64,000 nucleotides of DNA, from the NCBI GenBank assembly GCA_002709385.1, contig PAQS01000048.1, positions 1-64,000 on the forward strand, given 5' to 3'. How positions within the stretch are numbered: position 1 is the stretch's first letter; each line of letters opens with the position of its first letter. The notes beneath the pieces were generated by a model that did no database searches, was not told the origin of the DNA, and worked only from the letters and a program-made list of their open reading frames with translations. A program made the translations under genes and the position numbers. Source of the stretch: Waddliaceae bacterium. Its GTDB lineage: Bacteria; Chlamydiota; Chlamydiia; Chlamydiales; GCA-2709385. Positions 27,714 through 36,194 of the stretch are shown one piece after another.

Positions 27714-28148
27714 ATGAGTGAAGAAAAGTTTGAGCAGTTCTTGGATGATTACCGTTTGCTTATTGAAGCAGGGTTTTCAGCTGTAAAACTTTGTGATGAG
27801 ACAGCGGCACATCGATTATTTTGTGCGGCAGAAGTTCTTAGATCTGATGCTCCTGAATGGGCATTAGGTTTGGGTTACATTGCGCTCAATAAACTTGAGG
27901 TAAAAAAAGCAGCTCAAATTTTCAAAGAAGTTCTTGAGCAACATCCTGATTACCATATCGCTCAGACGTTTTATGGTCTGGCGTTACTCTTTTCTAAAGA
28001 GACACGGCAAGAAGGAGAAAGGCTTATCAAGGATTCTATGAATAAGACTGATGATCCGTCCGTTAAAAATTTAGGGCGTGTCTCGTTAGAGTTTGCTGAA
28101 ACAGACCTTAAGAAATCTAAAGCACCCTTTTTTACAGGTGCTGAGTAA
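27714..28148 (+). CDS. sctG: TPR-type needle chaperone, CdsG-like (CT667 homologue)
   Basis: 144 residues with two or three TPR-like repeats (ALGLGYIALNKLEVKKAAQI, then the segment starting QTFYGLALLFSKETRQEGER). The fold and place match SctG-type proteins (YscG, CdsG), which bind the needle subunit together with the small SctE-type partner. GGGC-rich ribosome site is weak. Its stop codon overlaps a 27-codon frame (TAATG). Confidence 0.8.
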   Translation: MSEEKFEQFLDDYRLLIEAGFSAVKLCDETAAHRLFCAAEVLRSDAPEWALGLGYIALNKLEVKKAAQIFKEVLEQHPDYHIAQTFYGLALLFSKETRQEGERLIKDSMNKTDDPSVKNLGRVSLEFAETDLKKSKAPFFTGAE

Positions 28149-28231
28149 TGAAAAGAACTGTAGCTCTGTTGAAGAGAATACAAGGGACTTTGACTTACAT
28201 TATGTTAACCCTAGAACTAAGGACCAAGTAA
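28148..28231 (+). CDS. Possible 27-residue micro-ORF
   Basis: ATG overlaps the stop of the sctG-like gene (TAATG) and the frame (MKRTVALLKRIQGTLTYIML, then seven more residues) ends one base before the next ATG at 28233. It fills the gap exactly and would allow translational coupling, but its length gives no statistical support and no ribosome site is seen. Confidence 0.2.
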   Translation: MKRTVALLKRIQGTLTYIMLTLELRTK

Positions 28232-28232
28232 T

Positions 28233-28904
28233 ATGGCTATGGTCGAAAAAGTAGATAAACTTAGAAAGTTATCGAAAGAGATCAAAGTTGGGGAAAATAT
28301 CCAGATTGCTCCCCTAGAAGGGCAATCGCCTGACCGCGACTATTTTGAAGCTCTTATGCGCCAACGAGCGCAGAAAAGCGAGAGAATAGACGAAGCAAAA
28401 GCAATGCGCTCTACTCCTATGGAAGAAGCTGTGCGTATGCACGGGAATGGTGTTGAAAAATCTGGTGATCCTAAGAAAATCATGACCTACGTTGAGAAGA
28501 CTATTGCTCAAATCGACGAGGTAAGAAATACTCTTTCGCAGCCTGATTTACGTCTGAAAGGATCAGTACAAAACCTTTTACGTACAAAACTGACTGGTAT
28601 TAACGAAGATATTCGTGTTGCCTTTAAAAAAGTTGGTGTTGATTACATAAATCCTACAGAGCCAACAGGACAATTTAATCCTATTTTACGGTTCTTGGGT
28701 CTGCTGACAAACTCTCAGACTGCTATGGAACAACTTGGGCAAGATGTCCAAAATATCCAAAACACGCCGGATGTACTATCTCCAGCGAACTTGATAGCAC
28801 TGGAAATCAAGACGCACCATATTCAGCAACAGGTAGAGTTTTTCTCTAACTTACTGAATAAGTCGCTTGAAGGCATGAAAACAATCATGAACGTCCAAGT
28901 ATAA
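28233..28904 (+). CDS. Conserved chlamydial T3SS-locus protein, CT668-like
   Basis: 223 residues, mostly helical, charged in the first 90 residues, with no signal peptide or membrane segment. It lies between the sctG-like gene and sctN, where C. trachomatis has CT668, whose role is not firmly known. Conserved-looking stretches include NPILRFLGLLTNSQTAMEQL and a C-terminal helix (HHIQQQVEFFSNLLNKSLEG), which has the look of an inner-rod or substrate-type polymerising helix. That reading is speculative. Confidence 0.7.
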   Translation: MAMVEKVDKLRKLSKEIKVGENIQIAPLEGQSPDRDYFEALMRQRAQKSERIDEAKAMRSTPMEEAVRMHGNGVEKSGDPKKIMTYVEKTIAQIDEVRNTLSQPDLRLKGSVQNLLRTKLTGINEDIRVAFKKVGVDYINPTEPTGQFNPILRFLGLLTNSQTAMEQLGQDVQNIQNTPDVLSPANLIALEIKTHHIQQQVEFFSNLLNKSLEGMKTIMNVQV

Positions 28905-28951
28905 GACGCTATTGAGAAACAAATACCCGCTTCGGCGAGAGGATTTTATAT

Positions 28952-30268
28952 ATGGAACTTGGGGAAGAATTCGACGAGTTACTCGGTCAGATCGATGATA
29001 TGGATCTTACACCGGTTAACGGGCGAATTACAGAGATCGTGGGTATGCTCATACGGGCAGTTGTACCTAACGTAAAAGTTGGGGATATCTGCTTAGTTCA
29101 GCGAGAGGGAGACCCCTTGCGAGCGCAAGTAGTGGGATTCACGAAGGATGAGGTCTTTCTGTCTCCGTTAGGAGAAATGACAGGAATTGGTCCTTCTTCT
29201 GAAGTGATTGCTACAGGGCAACCATTATCGATCAAAGTTGGTCCAGAATTATTAGGTCGTGTACTTGATGGTTTAGGACGCCCTATTGATGCGGATAAAA
29301 AAGGACCTCTAACAGCCAGTATCGATTGGCCTGTAATGCAGAGTCCACCTCATCCATTAGAGCGAACCCCTATCAATACCCATATATCCGTCGGAATACG
29401 TGTATTCGACTCTATGCTTACTATCGGTGAAGGACAGCGAATGGGTATTTTCGCTGCTGCTGGTGGAGGTAAGTCAACACTACTGGGTATGATCGCTAAT
29501 AACTCAGAAGCTGATATCAACGTCATCTCACTCATCGGTGAGCGTGGACGTGAAGTACGCGATTTTATTGAAAAAGAGCTTGGCGAAGAAGGAATGGCTC
29601 GATCTGTAGTTATTGTTTCTACATCAGACCAACCTTCTCAACTCCGTATCAATGCCGCCTACGTAGGAACAGCTATAGCTGAATATTTCCGCGATCAAGG
29701 GAAACGAGTAATTTTGATGATGGACTCGGTAACACGTTTTGCCCGAGCTATTCGAGAAGTCGGACTCGCCGCAGGAGAACCTCCCGCAAGGGCTGGTTAC
29801 ACACCTTCTGTTTTCTCTACATTGCCCAAATTATTAGAGCGAGCAGGGCGCTCAGCTAAAGGATCCATTACCGCTTTTTATACCGTACTGGTAGCCGGTG
29901 ATGATATGAATGAACCGGTAGCTGATGAAACCCGTTCGATTTTAGATGGACACTGCATTTTATCTGCAGAATTAGCAAGACGTTACCACTACCCAGCGGT
30001 AGATGTTCTTTCATCAGCAAGTAGGGTGCAGCCTGCCATTGTCGATGACGCTCAAAAAGAGCTCATCGGAAGAACGAGAGAAGTTCTCTCTGACTATAGA
30101 AAAAACGAACTGCTTATCAAGATTGGTGAATATAAACGTGGATCTGATAAGTCGGCAGACTATGCAATCGACCATATCGATGCGGTAAATGCCTTTTTAA
30201 AACAAGGTATGCACGAAAAGGCAACGTGGAAAGAAACATGGCAACAAATGAGGGCCTTGTACAAGTAA
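28952..30268 (+). CDS. sctN: T3SS ATPase SctN (CdsN)
   Basis: 438 residues. Hexameric F1-type ATPase at the base of the secretion machine; it strips chaperones and unfolds substrates. Walker [15 protein letters not shown] near residue 168, Walker [15 protein letters not shown], and [20 protein letters not shown] are unmistakable. GAGAGG is upstream of the ATG. It is followed closely by sctO, its stalk partner. Confidence 0.97.
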   Translation: MELGEEFDELLGQIDDMDLTPVNGRITEIVGMLIRAVVPNVKVGDICLVQREGDPLRAQVVGFTKDEVFLSPLGEMTGIGPSSEVIATGQPLSIKVGPELLGRVLDGLGRPIDADKKGPLTASIDWPVMQSPPHPLERTPINTHISVGIRVFDSMLTIGEGQRMGIFAAAGGGKSTLLGMIANNSEADINVISLIGERGREVRDFIEKELGEEGMARSVVIVSTSDQPSQLRINAAYVGTAIAEYFRDQGKRVILMMDSVTRFARAIREVGLAAGEPPARAGYTPSVFSTLPKLLERAGRSAKGSITAFYTVLVAGDDMNEPVADETRSILDGHCILSAELARRYHYPAVDVLSSASRVQPAIVDDAQKELIGRTREVLSDYRKNELLIKIGEYKRGSDKSADYAIDHIDAVNAFLKQGMHEKATWKETWQQMRALYK

Positions 30269-30278
30269 GGTGTGAAAT

Positions 30279-30779
30279 ATGGATAAGGCGGCCTATCCTT
30301 TGGCCCAAGTTTTAGAGGTCAAAAAAAAACGGGTAGAAGACGCCGAAAAGCTTGTTGAGCAACGAATAAAAGAGCTCGACCGAGAAAAAGAAAAGCTTAA
30401 AGAGGTAGAAGCTGCACGAGATAAAGTGCTACAGCACTTTACAGATAAAATAGACCAGCTTCGCCAGAAGTTTGATGAAGGGATTACAAGCCCTGAGATC
30501 ATCGACTCAAAAAGGTACATTAAAATTGTACATGAAAAGCTACAGGTAGAAGAAGAAAAAGTTAATAAGCAAAAAGAACAAGTTGAGGTGGCTGAGAAAA
30601 GCCTTGAGCTGGCACGCAAGGAACTTGCACAAAAACGAAAAGAAGTAGACAAGCTCCGCATGCACAGAGAGGAATGGTGGAAAGAAGAACGAAATGACCG
30701 AGAACGAAAAGAAGCCATTGAACAAGACGAAATTGGAAATGTTATTCACCTCAAAAAAATGCGAGAAAAACTGAATTAA
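30279..30779 (+). CDS. sctO: T3SS stalk protein SctO (CdsO)
   Basis: 166 residues, almost entirely charged coiled coil (KKKRVEDAEKLVEQRIKELD and onward), with the two-helix hairpin layout of YscO/FliJ that docks in the ATPase hexamer. Ten bases after sctN, matching CT670. Sequence identity is not informative in this family; size, coiled coil and position carry the call. Confidence 0.88.
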   Translation: MDKAAYPLAQVLEVKKKRVEDAEKLVEQRIKELDREKEKLKEVEAARDKVLQHFTDKIDQLRQKFDEGITSPEIIDSKRYIKIVHEKLQVEEEKVNKQKEQVEVAEKSLELARKELAQKRKEVDKLRMHREEWWKEERNDRERKEAIEQDEIGNVIHLKKMREKLN

Positions 30780-30862
30780 GTAGTATATCCCTTGCAAGAA
30801 GCAAGGAAGCAATAATAGGTAATACTGATAGACCCTGATTTCGGGGGGAGGAGCAGGTTATC

Positions 30863-33070
30863 ATGTTAAGTCCACATGACCCTTCTTCAAATTCCAGTTT
30901 GAATGGCACGTCGCCTGAACAAGCAGGAATGGGAGATACAAATCATAAATCTGTACAGCCGTCTATGCCGGTAAGTACAGAAAACAAAAAAGATTTTAAA
31001 CAGGTCCTTGATAGCAAAAAAGAAAGCAAAGGAAAAGGAAAAATTGCTACCTCTACCCAAAAAACTCATGAGGAATCAATTTTTCAACCTAGGCCTTCCC
31101 AACAAAAGCAAGGGTCGACAACTCTAGCCACACCAGGAGAAAAATCAAGCAGCCATACCGGCAATATTTCTTCTAGTGATGATAGTACTTTCACACAAAC
31201 AGATACGGGAACAATAGAAGAACTTCCTGAATCTGAAAAACAATATATTAAAGATTCATTAGCTAATGTGTCAAAACACGTAAGCTCGGTTATGCATCCA
31301 AAGAGTGATCGACCACGTACTACAAACTCTGTTGTACAAAATACAACAAATCCGGAAAACCTGACTGAACCCAAACCACTCATCTCAAGTTCTGTAGAAG
31401 TAATAGCTCCAATCGTTAAAGGTGAAGCGGAAGGTATAAAACAGGCAGTAGTAGTAAATCCTGATATTCATGCAAAGCACGGAGAGCGTGCTGTCGTACC
31501 AGGATCCCCTGCTCCTATCGATACCAAACAAACAGTTACTTATAATCAATCAGGTGAAACTGTTATCCCACAATCTCAACCTAATTCTGTGGAAACACCT
31601 AGACAAAACATCAATGATAATCACTTAGTGAAAAATACTAGCACTGAAACAAGTCACAAAATAGATACAGTACACGCGAATAGGCCTGACTCAAGTAAGT
31701 TTACTCAAACTACTAATCCTAATGCTCCTATTAGCACTAGTAATTCCACAAACTCTACAACTACTCATGTAACCACACACACACCTTCTTCTCAATCTCC
31801 TACGGTTTTTCACAACTCTACGCCAGGAAATACTTCGAATTCTAATACAAAATCTCCGTTAGATAGTTCATTTTCTTCTAAAGAGACTCTAGTATCTAAA
31901 GCTTCAGATAATGTAAGCAAGCCAATTGTCTATTCTGACAAAGCAGGGATGGAAAACAACAAATCCCCAATAACACCTCCATCTCATTCGGCAGCATCGG
32001 AAAATAGCCGTGTGCATTCAAATCCGATTGATACACAAAATACACAAAATACACGAAATACACGAAAAGACTCTTCATACGTTGCACGCAACGACATTTC
32101 TTCACAAGAAACTCCTAAAAGACATGTAAGTAACAAAAAAATAGAAAATGAAGGAATGAAGGAGAGTAAGGTGACAAGAAAAGCTCCTCAAAATGGGGGT
32201 GAAGATGAAGTTCTTTATACAGATAGTGAAGAACTTCCAAACATTTCTCAAGTTCCGAAATTCGAGTATATGGCTCATGTTGGCGGACAAGAAGATCTAG
32301 ATGATAGTGATTGGTCTAGTAGTATGCCCAATAGCAGTTCGCCAGATGAGGGAGAAGATGCTCTACCAATGGTGAATCATTCTGAAGAAGAGAGAATTGT
32401 AAACGGTCCCTTACCAATGGAACTCCCACTATCTTCTGCAGACTCTAATACCTCTTCTCCTGAAGAAACAAAGAGAAGTACAGGTATGACTAATATGTCT
32501 GCACAAGGGGATACCGAGCACGAAAGTGGTGAAAGCTTTCGATCAACACAAGCTCCCGCAGCACCCGGATTTAGTCCTTTATTAGGAGAAGGATCTCGTG
32601 ATGGCATGTTGTTTATGGAAGCTAACGTGGAAAATCCAGTTCCTCAAATGTCTTCAAATGCTTCTCAATTGATGGATAAGCTTGTTTCACAACTGCTTAC
32701 AATGCAAGAAGAAGGAAAAGATTATACAACAATGACTCTACGAGCACCTCCTATGTTTGAGGGAGCTACTGTAACATTAACTAAATATGAAACAGGAGCT
32801 AGCGAATTTAACTTAAGCTTCTCTAACCTCAGTGAACAAGCTGAGCTATTACTCACCCAAGAAATGAGTGGTTTACGCCAAGCAATGGAGACTAAAGGCT
32901 TTGTCGTTCACATGGTAGCTACTACACAGCAAGAAGATCAGGTAGCTGCAACATTTCAAGAAGCGGATAGAGATGGTTCCGATTCTGATGGAGGTGGATC
33001 TGGTGAACAAGCTGATGACGAACGTGATCGTCGTCGTCAACAACAACAAAAAGAAGAAGACCAAGCCTAA
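30863..33070 (+). CDS. sctP: T3SS needle-length/substrate-switch protein SctP (CdsP), expanded
   Basis: 735 residues, far longer than C. trachomatis CT671 (under 300 by recollection). Residues 1-560 are low-complexity Ser/Thr/Asn/Pro/Glu sequence with no fold. The C-terminal part (about 575-700: TMTLRAPPMFEGATVTLTKY, then EFNLSFSNLSEQAELLL) has the T3S4 substrate-specificity-switch pattern shared by YscP and FliK. It ends in a charged Gln-rich tail. In this family the disordered part acts as a ruler. Last gene before a strong terminator at 33108. Confidence 0.8.
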   Translation: MLSPHDPSSNSSLNGTSPEQAGMGDTNHKSVQPSMPVSTENKKDFKQVLDSKKESKGKGKIATSTQKTHEESIFQPRPSQQKQGSTTLATPGEKSSSHTGNISSSDDSTFTQTDTGTIEELPESEKQYIKDSLANVSKHVSSVMHPKSDRPRTTNSVVQNTTNPENLTEPKPLISSSVEVIAPIVKGEAEGIKQAVVVNPDIHAKHGERAVVPGSPAPIDTKQTVTYNQSGETVIPQSQPNSVETPRQNINDNHLVKNTSTETSHKIDTVHANRPDSSKFTQTTNPNAPISTSNSTNSTTTHVTTHTPSSQSPTVFHNSTPGNTSNSNTKSPLDSSFSSKETLVSKASDNVSKPIVYSDKAGMENNKSPITPPSHSAASENSRVHSNPIDTQNTQNTRNTRKDSSYVARNDISSQETPKRHVSNKKIENEGMKESKVTRKAPQNGGEDEVLYTDSEELPNISQVPKFEYMAHVGGQEDLDDSDWSSSMPNSSSPDEGEDALPMVNHSEEERIVNGPLPMELPLSSADSNTSSPEETKRSTGMTNMSAQGDTEHESGESFRSTQAPAAPGFSPLLGEGSRDGMLFMEANVENPVPQMSSNASQLMDKLVSQLLTMQEEGKDYTTMTLRAPPMFEGATVTLTKYETGASEFNLSFSNLSEQAELLLTQEMSGLRQAMETKGFVVHMVATTQQEDQVAATFQEADRDGSDSDGGGSGEQADDERDRRRQQQQKEEDQA
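32031..32066 (+). repeat. Four tandem 9-bp repeats within sctP
   Basis: ATACACAAA twice then ATACACGAA twice, encoding Asn-Thr-Gln/Arg triplets (TQNTQNTRNTRK). The unit is a multiple of three, so copy-number change would alter length without breaking the frame. Confidence 0.85.
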
Positions 33071-33107
33071 CTTTATCCTTAAAATCTAAATTCTAGGCAT
33101 TGGGATG

Positions 33108-33149
33108 AGCTTCAACACTACAAAAGTGTTGAAGCTTTTTTTATTTTTC
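33108..33149 (+). terminator. Intrinsic terminator after sctP
   Basis: Perfect 12-bp stem (33108-33119 with 33125-33136), five-base loop, then a long T-rich run. It splits the T3SS locus into two transcripts. Confidence 0.92.
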
Positions 33150-33214
33150 GTTCCTTGACTATCGAGCTGAAGCCTGCCAGCATACAAATGGTAAGAACTA
33201 AACAAAGGCAAACA

Positions 33215-34663
33215 ATGAAAATTTTACTAACTGGTGCAAGTGGATATATAGGTAGACGTTTACTGCCTATATTAATAGAAGAAGGCCACGAAGTCATTGC
33301 ACTTGTTCGTAGTGCCAACCGTTTTACTATTCCAGAGCACTGTCAAGAAAAGACAAGCATTGTTGTTGGTGATTTATTAGATTTAGAATCTCTACAAAAC
33401 ATTCCCCAAGATATAGACGCAGCCTACTATCTGGTACACTCTCTGACACAGAAACATGGCCACTTAAAAGATATGGAGACATTAAGTGCAAAGAATTTTC
33501 TGAAAGCCTTAGAAAGAACCCGTATAAAACAGATCGTTTACCTAGGTGGATTAGTCAATGACTCTCATCTTTCCCCCCACCTTTCTTCACGTAAGGAGGT
33601 TGATCAAGTTCTTCGCTCAGGAAAAATTCCTGTAACAACTCTTAGAGCTGGAATTATTCTAGGCTCTGGTAGCGCATCTTTTGAAATTATACGAGATTTA
33701 GTAGAAAAACTTCCCATCATGATCGCACCCCGTTGGGTAGAAAAAAAATGCCAACCTATTGGGATTGCCGATGTCTTACGCTACCTTGTTTCTGTGCTCG
33801 ATCACCCAAAATGCATGAGTAGAGCCTTTGATATTGGCGGACCAGATATTCTGAGCTATCGCGATATTTTGCTTCGTTTTGCGAAGGTACGGGGGTTAAA
33901 ACGATATATTATTGGAGTACCTGTACTTACTCCAAAACTATCTAGCTACTGGTTACATTTTGTTACGAGTACTAATATGACTTTGGCTAAATCACTCATT
34001 GAAAGTTTAAAAAATAATGCCGTCTGTCACGAACAAAACATTTTGAATATTTTTCCTCAAAAATGTTTACAGTTTGAAGAAGCATTGAAACGAACTTTTG
34101 CTAAAATTGAAGAAAATGCCATTGTCTCTTCATGGAAAGACGCTATATCCTCCAGTGATCTCAACCCTGATCTTTTAGAATACATCAACGTCCCTACCTA
34201 CGGCTGCTTTCAAAATATTCAAGAAATTCCTTTTTCTTCTGATCCAGATAAAGTGATAGCTTCTTTATGGGCAATTGGCGGTGATAATGGATGGTATTGC
34301 ATGAATTGGGCTTGGGTACTACGTGGATTTATTGATCAGTTATTTATGGGCACTGGTCTACGCCGAGGACGTACTCACCCAAACCGCTTACATGCAGGAG
34401 ATGCACTAGATTTTTGGCGAGTTCTTCTGGCTGATAATCAACACGGCAGGCTTCTACTTTATGCTGAAATGCGTCTACCAGGAGAAGCCTGGCTTGAATT
34501 TAGAATTATACCAAAAGAAAAAGGCTATGCTCTGCAACAAATAGCTACTTTTCGACCTAATGGCCTTTTAGGACGCCTATACTGGTTCAGTGTTTCCCCT
34601 TTTCACTGGTTTATTTTCCATGGAATGGCATCGGCAATTGTAGAAAAAGCTCAAAAAAAATGA
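33215..34663 (+). CDS. YbjT-like SDR oxidoreductase with C-terminal DUF2867-type domain
   Basis: 482 residues from the ATG at 33215 (AAGG six bases upstream). N-terminal Rossmann nucleotide-binding motif TGASGYIG, then the atypical SDR body (YYLVHSL, LRAGIILGSGSASFEIIRDL, then GGPDILSYRDIL), and a C-terminal START/SRPBCC-like domain (about 345-480, from YGCFQNI on). The full length resembles E. coli YbjT, whose substrate is unknown. It lies between sctP and sctQ, which are adjacent in Chlamydia, and is isolated by the terminator at 33108, so it looks like an insertion without T3SS function. Confidence 0.85.
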   Translation: MKILLTGASGYIGRRLLPILIEEGHEVIALVRSANRFTIPEHCQEKTSIVVGDLLDLESLQNIPQDIDAAYYLVHSLTQKHGHLKDMETLSAKNFLKALERTRIKQIVYLGGLVNDSHLSPHLSSRKEVDQVLRSGKIPVTTLRAGIILGSGSASFEIIRDLVEKLPIMIAPRWVEKKCQPIGIADVLRYLVSVLDHPKCMSRAFDIGGPDILSYRDILLRFAKVRGLKRYIIGVPVLTPKLSSYWLHFVTSTNMTLAKSLIESLKNNAVCHEQNILNIFPQKCLQFEEALKRTFAKIEENAIVSSWKDAISSSDLNPDLLEYINVPTYGCFQNIQEIPFSSDPDKVIASLWAIGGDNGWYCMNWAWVLRGFIDQLFMGTGLRRGRTHPNRLHAGDALDFWRVLLADNQHGRLLLYAEMRLPGEAWLEFRIIPKEKGYALQQIATFRPNGLLGRLYWFSVSPFHWFIFHGMASAIVEKAQKK

Positions 34664-34825
34664 ATTTTATTTAGAGCAAAAGATTCTGCTTAGTTTATAT
34701 CTTTCAAGTAATTAAAGATTTGTCGTTTTTAGTAAGCTACATTTTCAAGAGACGAATGATAGCCAGAATAAGCAAGTCCTGTTAGATTAATGAACAGACT
34801 ACAACAGTTTTAAGGTGTTCAAGAA

Positions 34826-35677
34826 GTGGCCGAAAAATCTTTACCGTTTGATTGGGTCCCTGAACTAAGAGAGGATCTTCTTCGTCATGATTCAATTCCT
34901 CTTTTAGGAGGATCTCCAAAATTTCCTTGGAAAAACGTTGAATCGAAACTAGCTCAGGCTTTGGAAATAAAAAACCTCGAGATCATTCCAAGCGATATGC
35001 AATGGCGATCTGGAGAAGATTTATACACAGGTTTAAGTGATGAACTTGACCCTACCCATGTTGCTGTATCTACAATGACAGGCTCTGCTTGTTGGTTGAT
35101 TAGTGAAACAGATAAGAAAAAAATTATAGCAGCTTTTTTAAGTGATGGTGACCCAACTATAGCTTTAGACCCTGAACTGTCAGAAGGCTTTTATCGTTTT
35201 TTCTGTGCTCGCTGTATGTCAATCATTGATGAAATTGGCCTACCGGAAGCTTTATCTGTACAAGTATTGAGTAGTGTTGATTTACCAAAAGAATCTGGGC
35301 TATGTATGGACATCACGGTTCATCTGAACGAAGAGCGCATATTAGGTAGACTAGTCCTTAGTCCAGAATTTCGTAAATCTTGGGCAGACCACTTTGCTCC
35401 TAAGCGAAGTCGCAAGTTAAGCAAAGAGATGGCACAAAATATTCCTCTATCAGTTGCGCTAGAATCCGGATATTTTGTCTTGAGTGAAGAAGAGTGGGAC
35501 ACTCTGAATCCTGGTGACTTTATTCCTTTAAAGCGCTGCGCTATTGACCCTGATAAAATGAAGGGTCGAGTGAACTTAACTGTTGATGAACACCCAGTGT
35601 TCGTGGGAAAACTCCGCTCTGACGGTACCGTCAAAATCCTTGGTTACCCTGCAAAAGAAGAGGTTACACATGAGTAA
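34826..35677 (+). CDS. sctQA: T3SS sorting-platform protein SctQ, N-terminal part
   Basis: 283 residues from a GTG start (AAGGTG eight bases upstream). The N-terminal region (SLPFDWVPELREDLLRHDSI) and a SpoA-like domain near 195-275 (IPLSVALESGYFVLSEEEWD, then NPGDFIPLKRCAI) match the first two-thirds of CdsQ (CT672). The C-terminal SpoA domain is missing and encoded by the next gene in another frame, overlapping by eight bases (ATGAGTAA). Together they should build the cytoplasmic pods that deliver substrates to SctN. Confidence 0.8.
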   Translation: MAEKSLPFDWVPELREDLLRHDSIPLLGGSPKFPWKNVESKLAQALEIKNLEIIPSDMQWRSGEDLYTGLSDELDPTHVAVSTMTGSACWLISETDKKKIIAAFLSDGDPTIALDPELSEGFYRFFCARCMSIIDEIGLPEALSVQVLSSVDLPKESGLCMDITVHLNEERILGRLVLSPEFRKSWADHFAPKRSRKLSKEMAQNIPLSVALESGYFVLSEEEWDTLNPGDFIPLKRCAIDPDKMKGRVNLTVDEHPVFVGKLRSDGTVKILGYPAKEEVTHE

Positions 35678-36185
35678 TGATGATGAATTCGATGATGAGT
35701 TTGACGATGAATTCGATGAAGACTTTGATGAAGAAGATTTTGCAGACCTCGATGAAGAAGGTACTGCTGGTAAAAAAAATACAGAACTAGAAAACGAAGA
35801 AGAAACTTCTGAGGAAGAAATAGCCGAAGAAGAGCCCGCACAGCCCGTAGCTTCTGAACAAGAAATTGAAGAGGAAGAAGACGACAACGAAGAGCTAGAA
35901 GAGGAAGATTCTGAAGAAGATGAAACGGCTCCAGCAGTGAGTACGATTCCACCAGAAGAAATGATGTCGCCTCACAGTATTCCTTTAAAAGTTTCTGTTG
36001 AGTTAGCAAGGCTTAAAATGACTGCTGCAGAATTAATGGATCTTGAACCTGGGAATATGATTGAAATTTCGAGCACCCCAGAAGCTGGTGTAGACTTGAT
36101 CATTGATGGGCATAGAGTTGGACGAGCTGAACTTATGCGTGTAGGCAATGTGATTGGTGTTCGTGTTTTAGAGGTTTGTAAATAG
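35670..36185 (+). CDS. sctQB: T3SS sorting-platform protein SctQ, C-terminal SpoA part
   Basis: 171 residues from the ATG at 35670 (AGAGG six bases upstream, inside the end of the previous gene). Residues 1-95 are extremely acidic, starting with repeats of Asp-Asp-Glu-Phe; residues about 100-171 are a FliN/YscQ SpoA domain (IPLKVSVELARLKMTAAELM, then EPGNMIEI and IIDGHRVGRAELMRVGN). Resembles the stand-alone HrcQB arrangement or the internally translated SctQ-C of other systems. Translation is probably coupled to sctQA. Confidence 0.85.
   Translation: MSNDDEFDDEFDDEFDEDFDEEDFADLDEEGTAGKKNTELENEEETSEEEIAEEEPAQPVASEQEIEEEEDDNEELEEEDSEEDETAPAVSTIPPEEMMSPHSIPLKVSVELARLKMTAAELMDLEPGNMIEISSTPEAGVDLIIDGHRVGRAELMRVGNVIGVRVLEVCK
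35680..35742 (+). repeat. Short in-frame acidic repeats at the start of sctQB
   Basis: Near-repeats of GATGAATTCGATGA-type units encode Asp-Asp-Glu-Phe three times, then Asp-Glu-Asp-Phe and Asp-Glu-Glu-Asp-Phe. They form the acidic N-terminal linker of SctQB. Confidence 0.7.
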
Positions 36186-36194
36186 TCAAGATTC

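Noticed and set aside
30887-32607. Several minus-strand frames inside sctP
   Set aside because: Low-complexity coding sequence produces open frames on the opposite strand; none has a ribosome site or a plausible fold.
35644-36009. Leucine-rich minus-strand frame opposite the acidic repeats of sctQB
   Set aside because: Caused by GAA/GAT codon repeats on the other strand; no gene signals.
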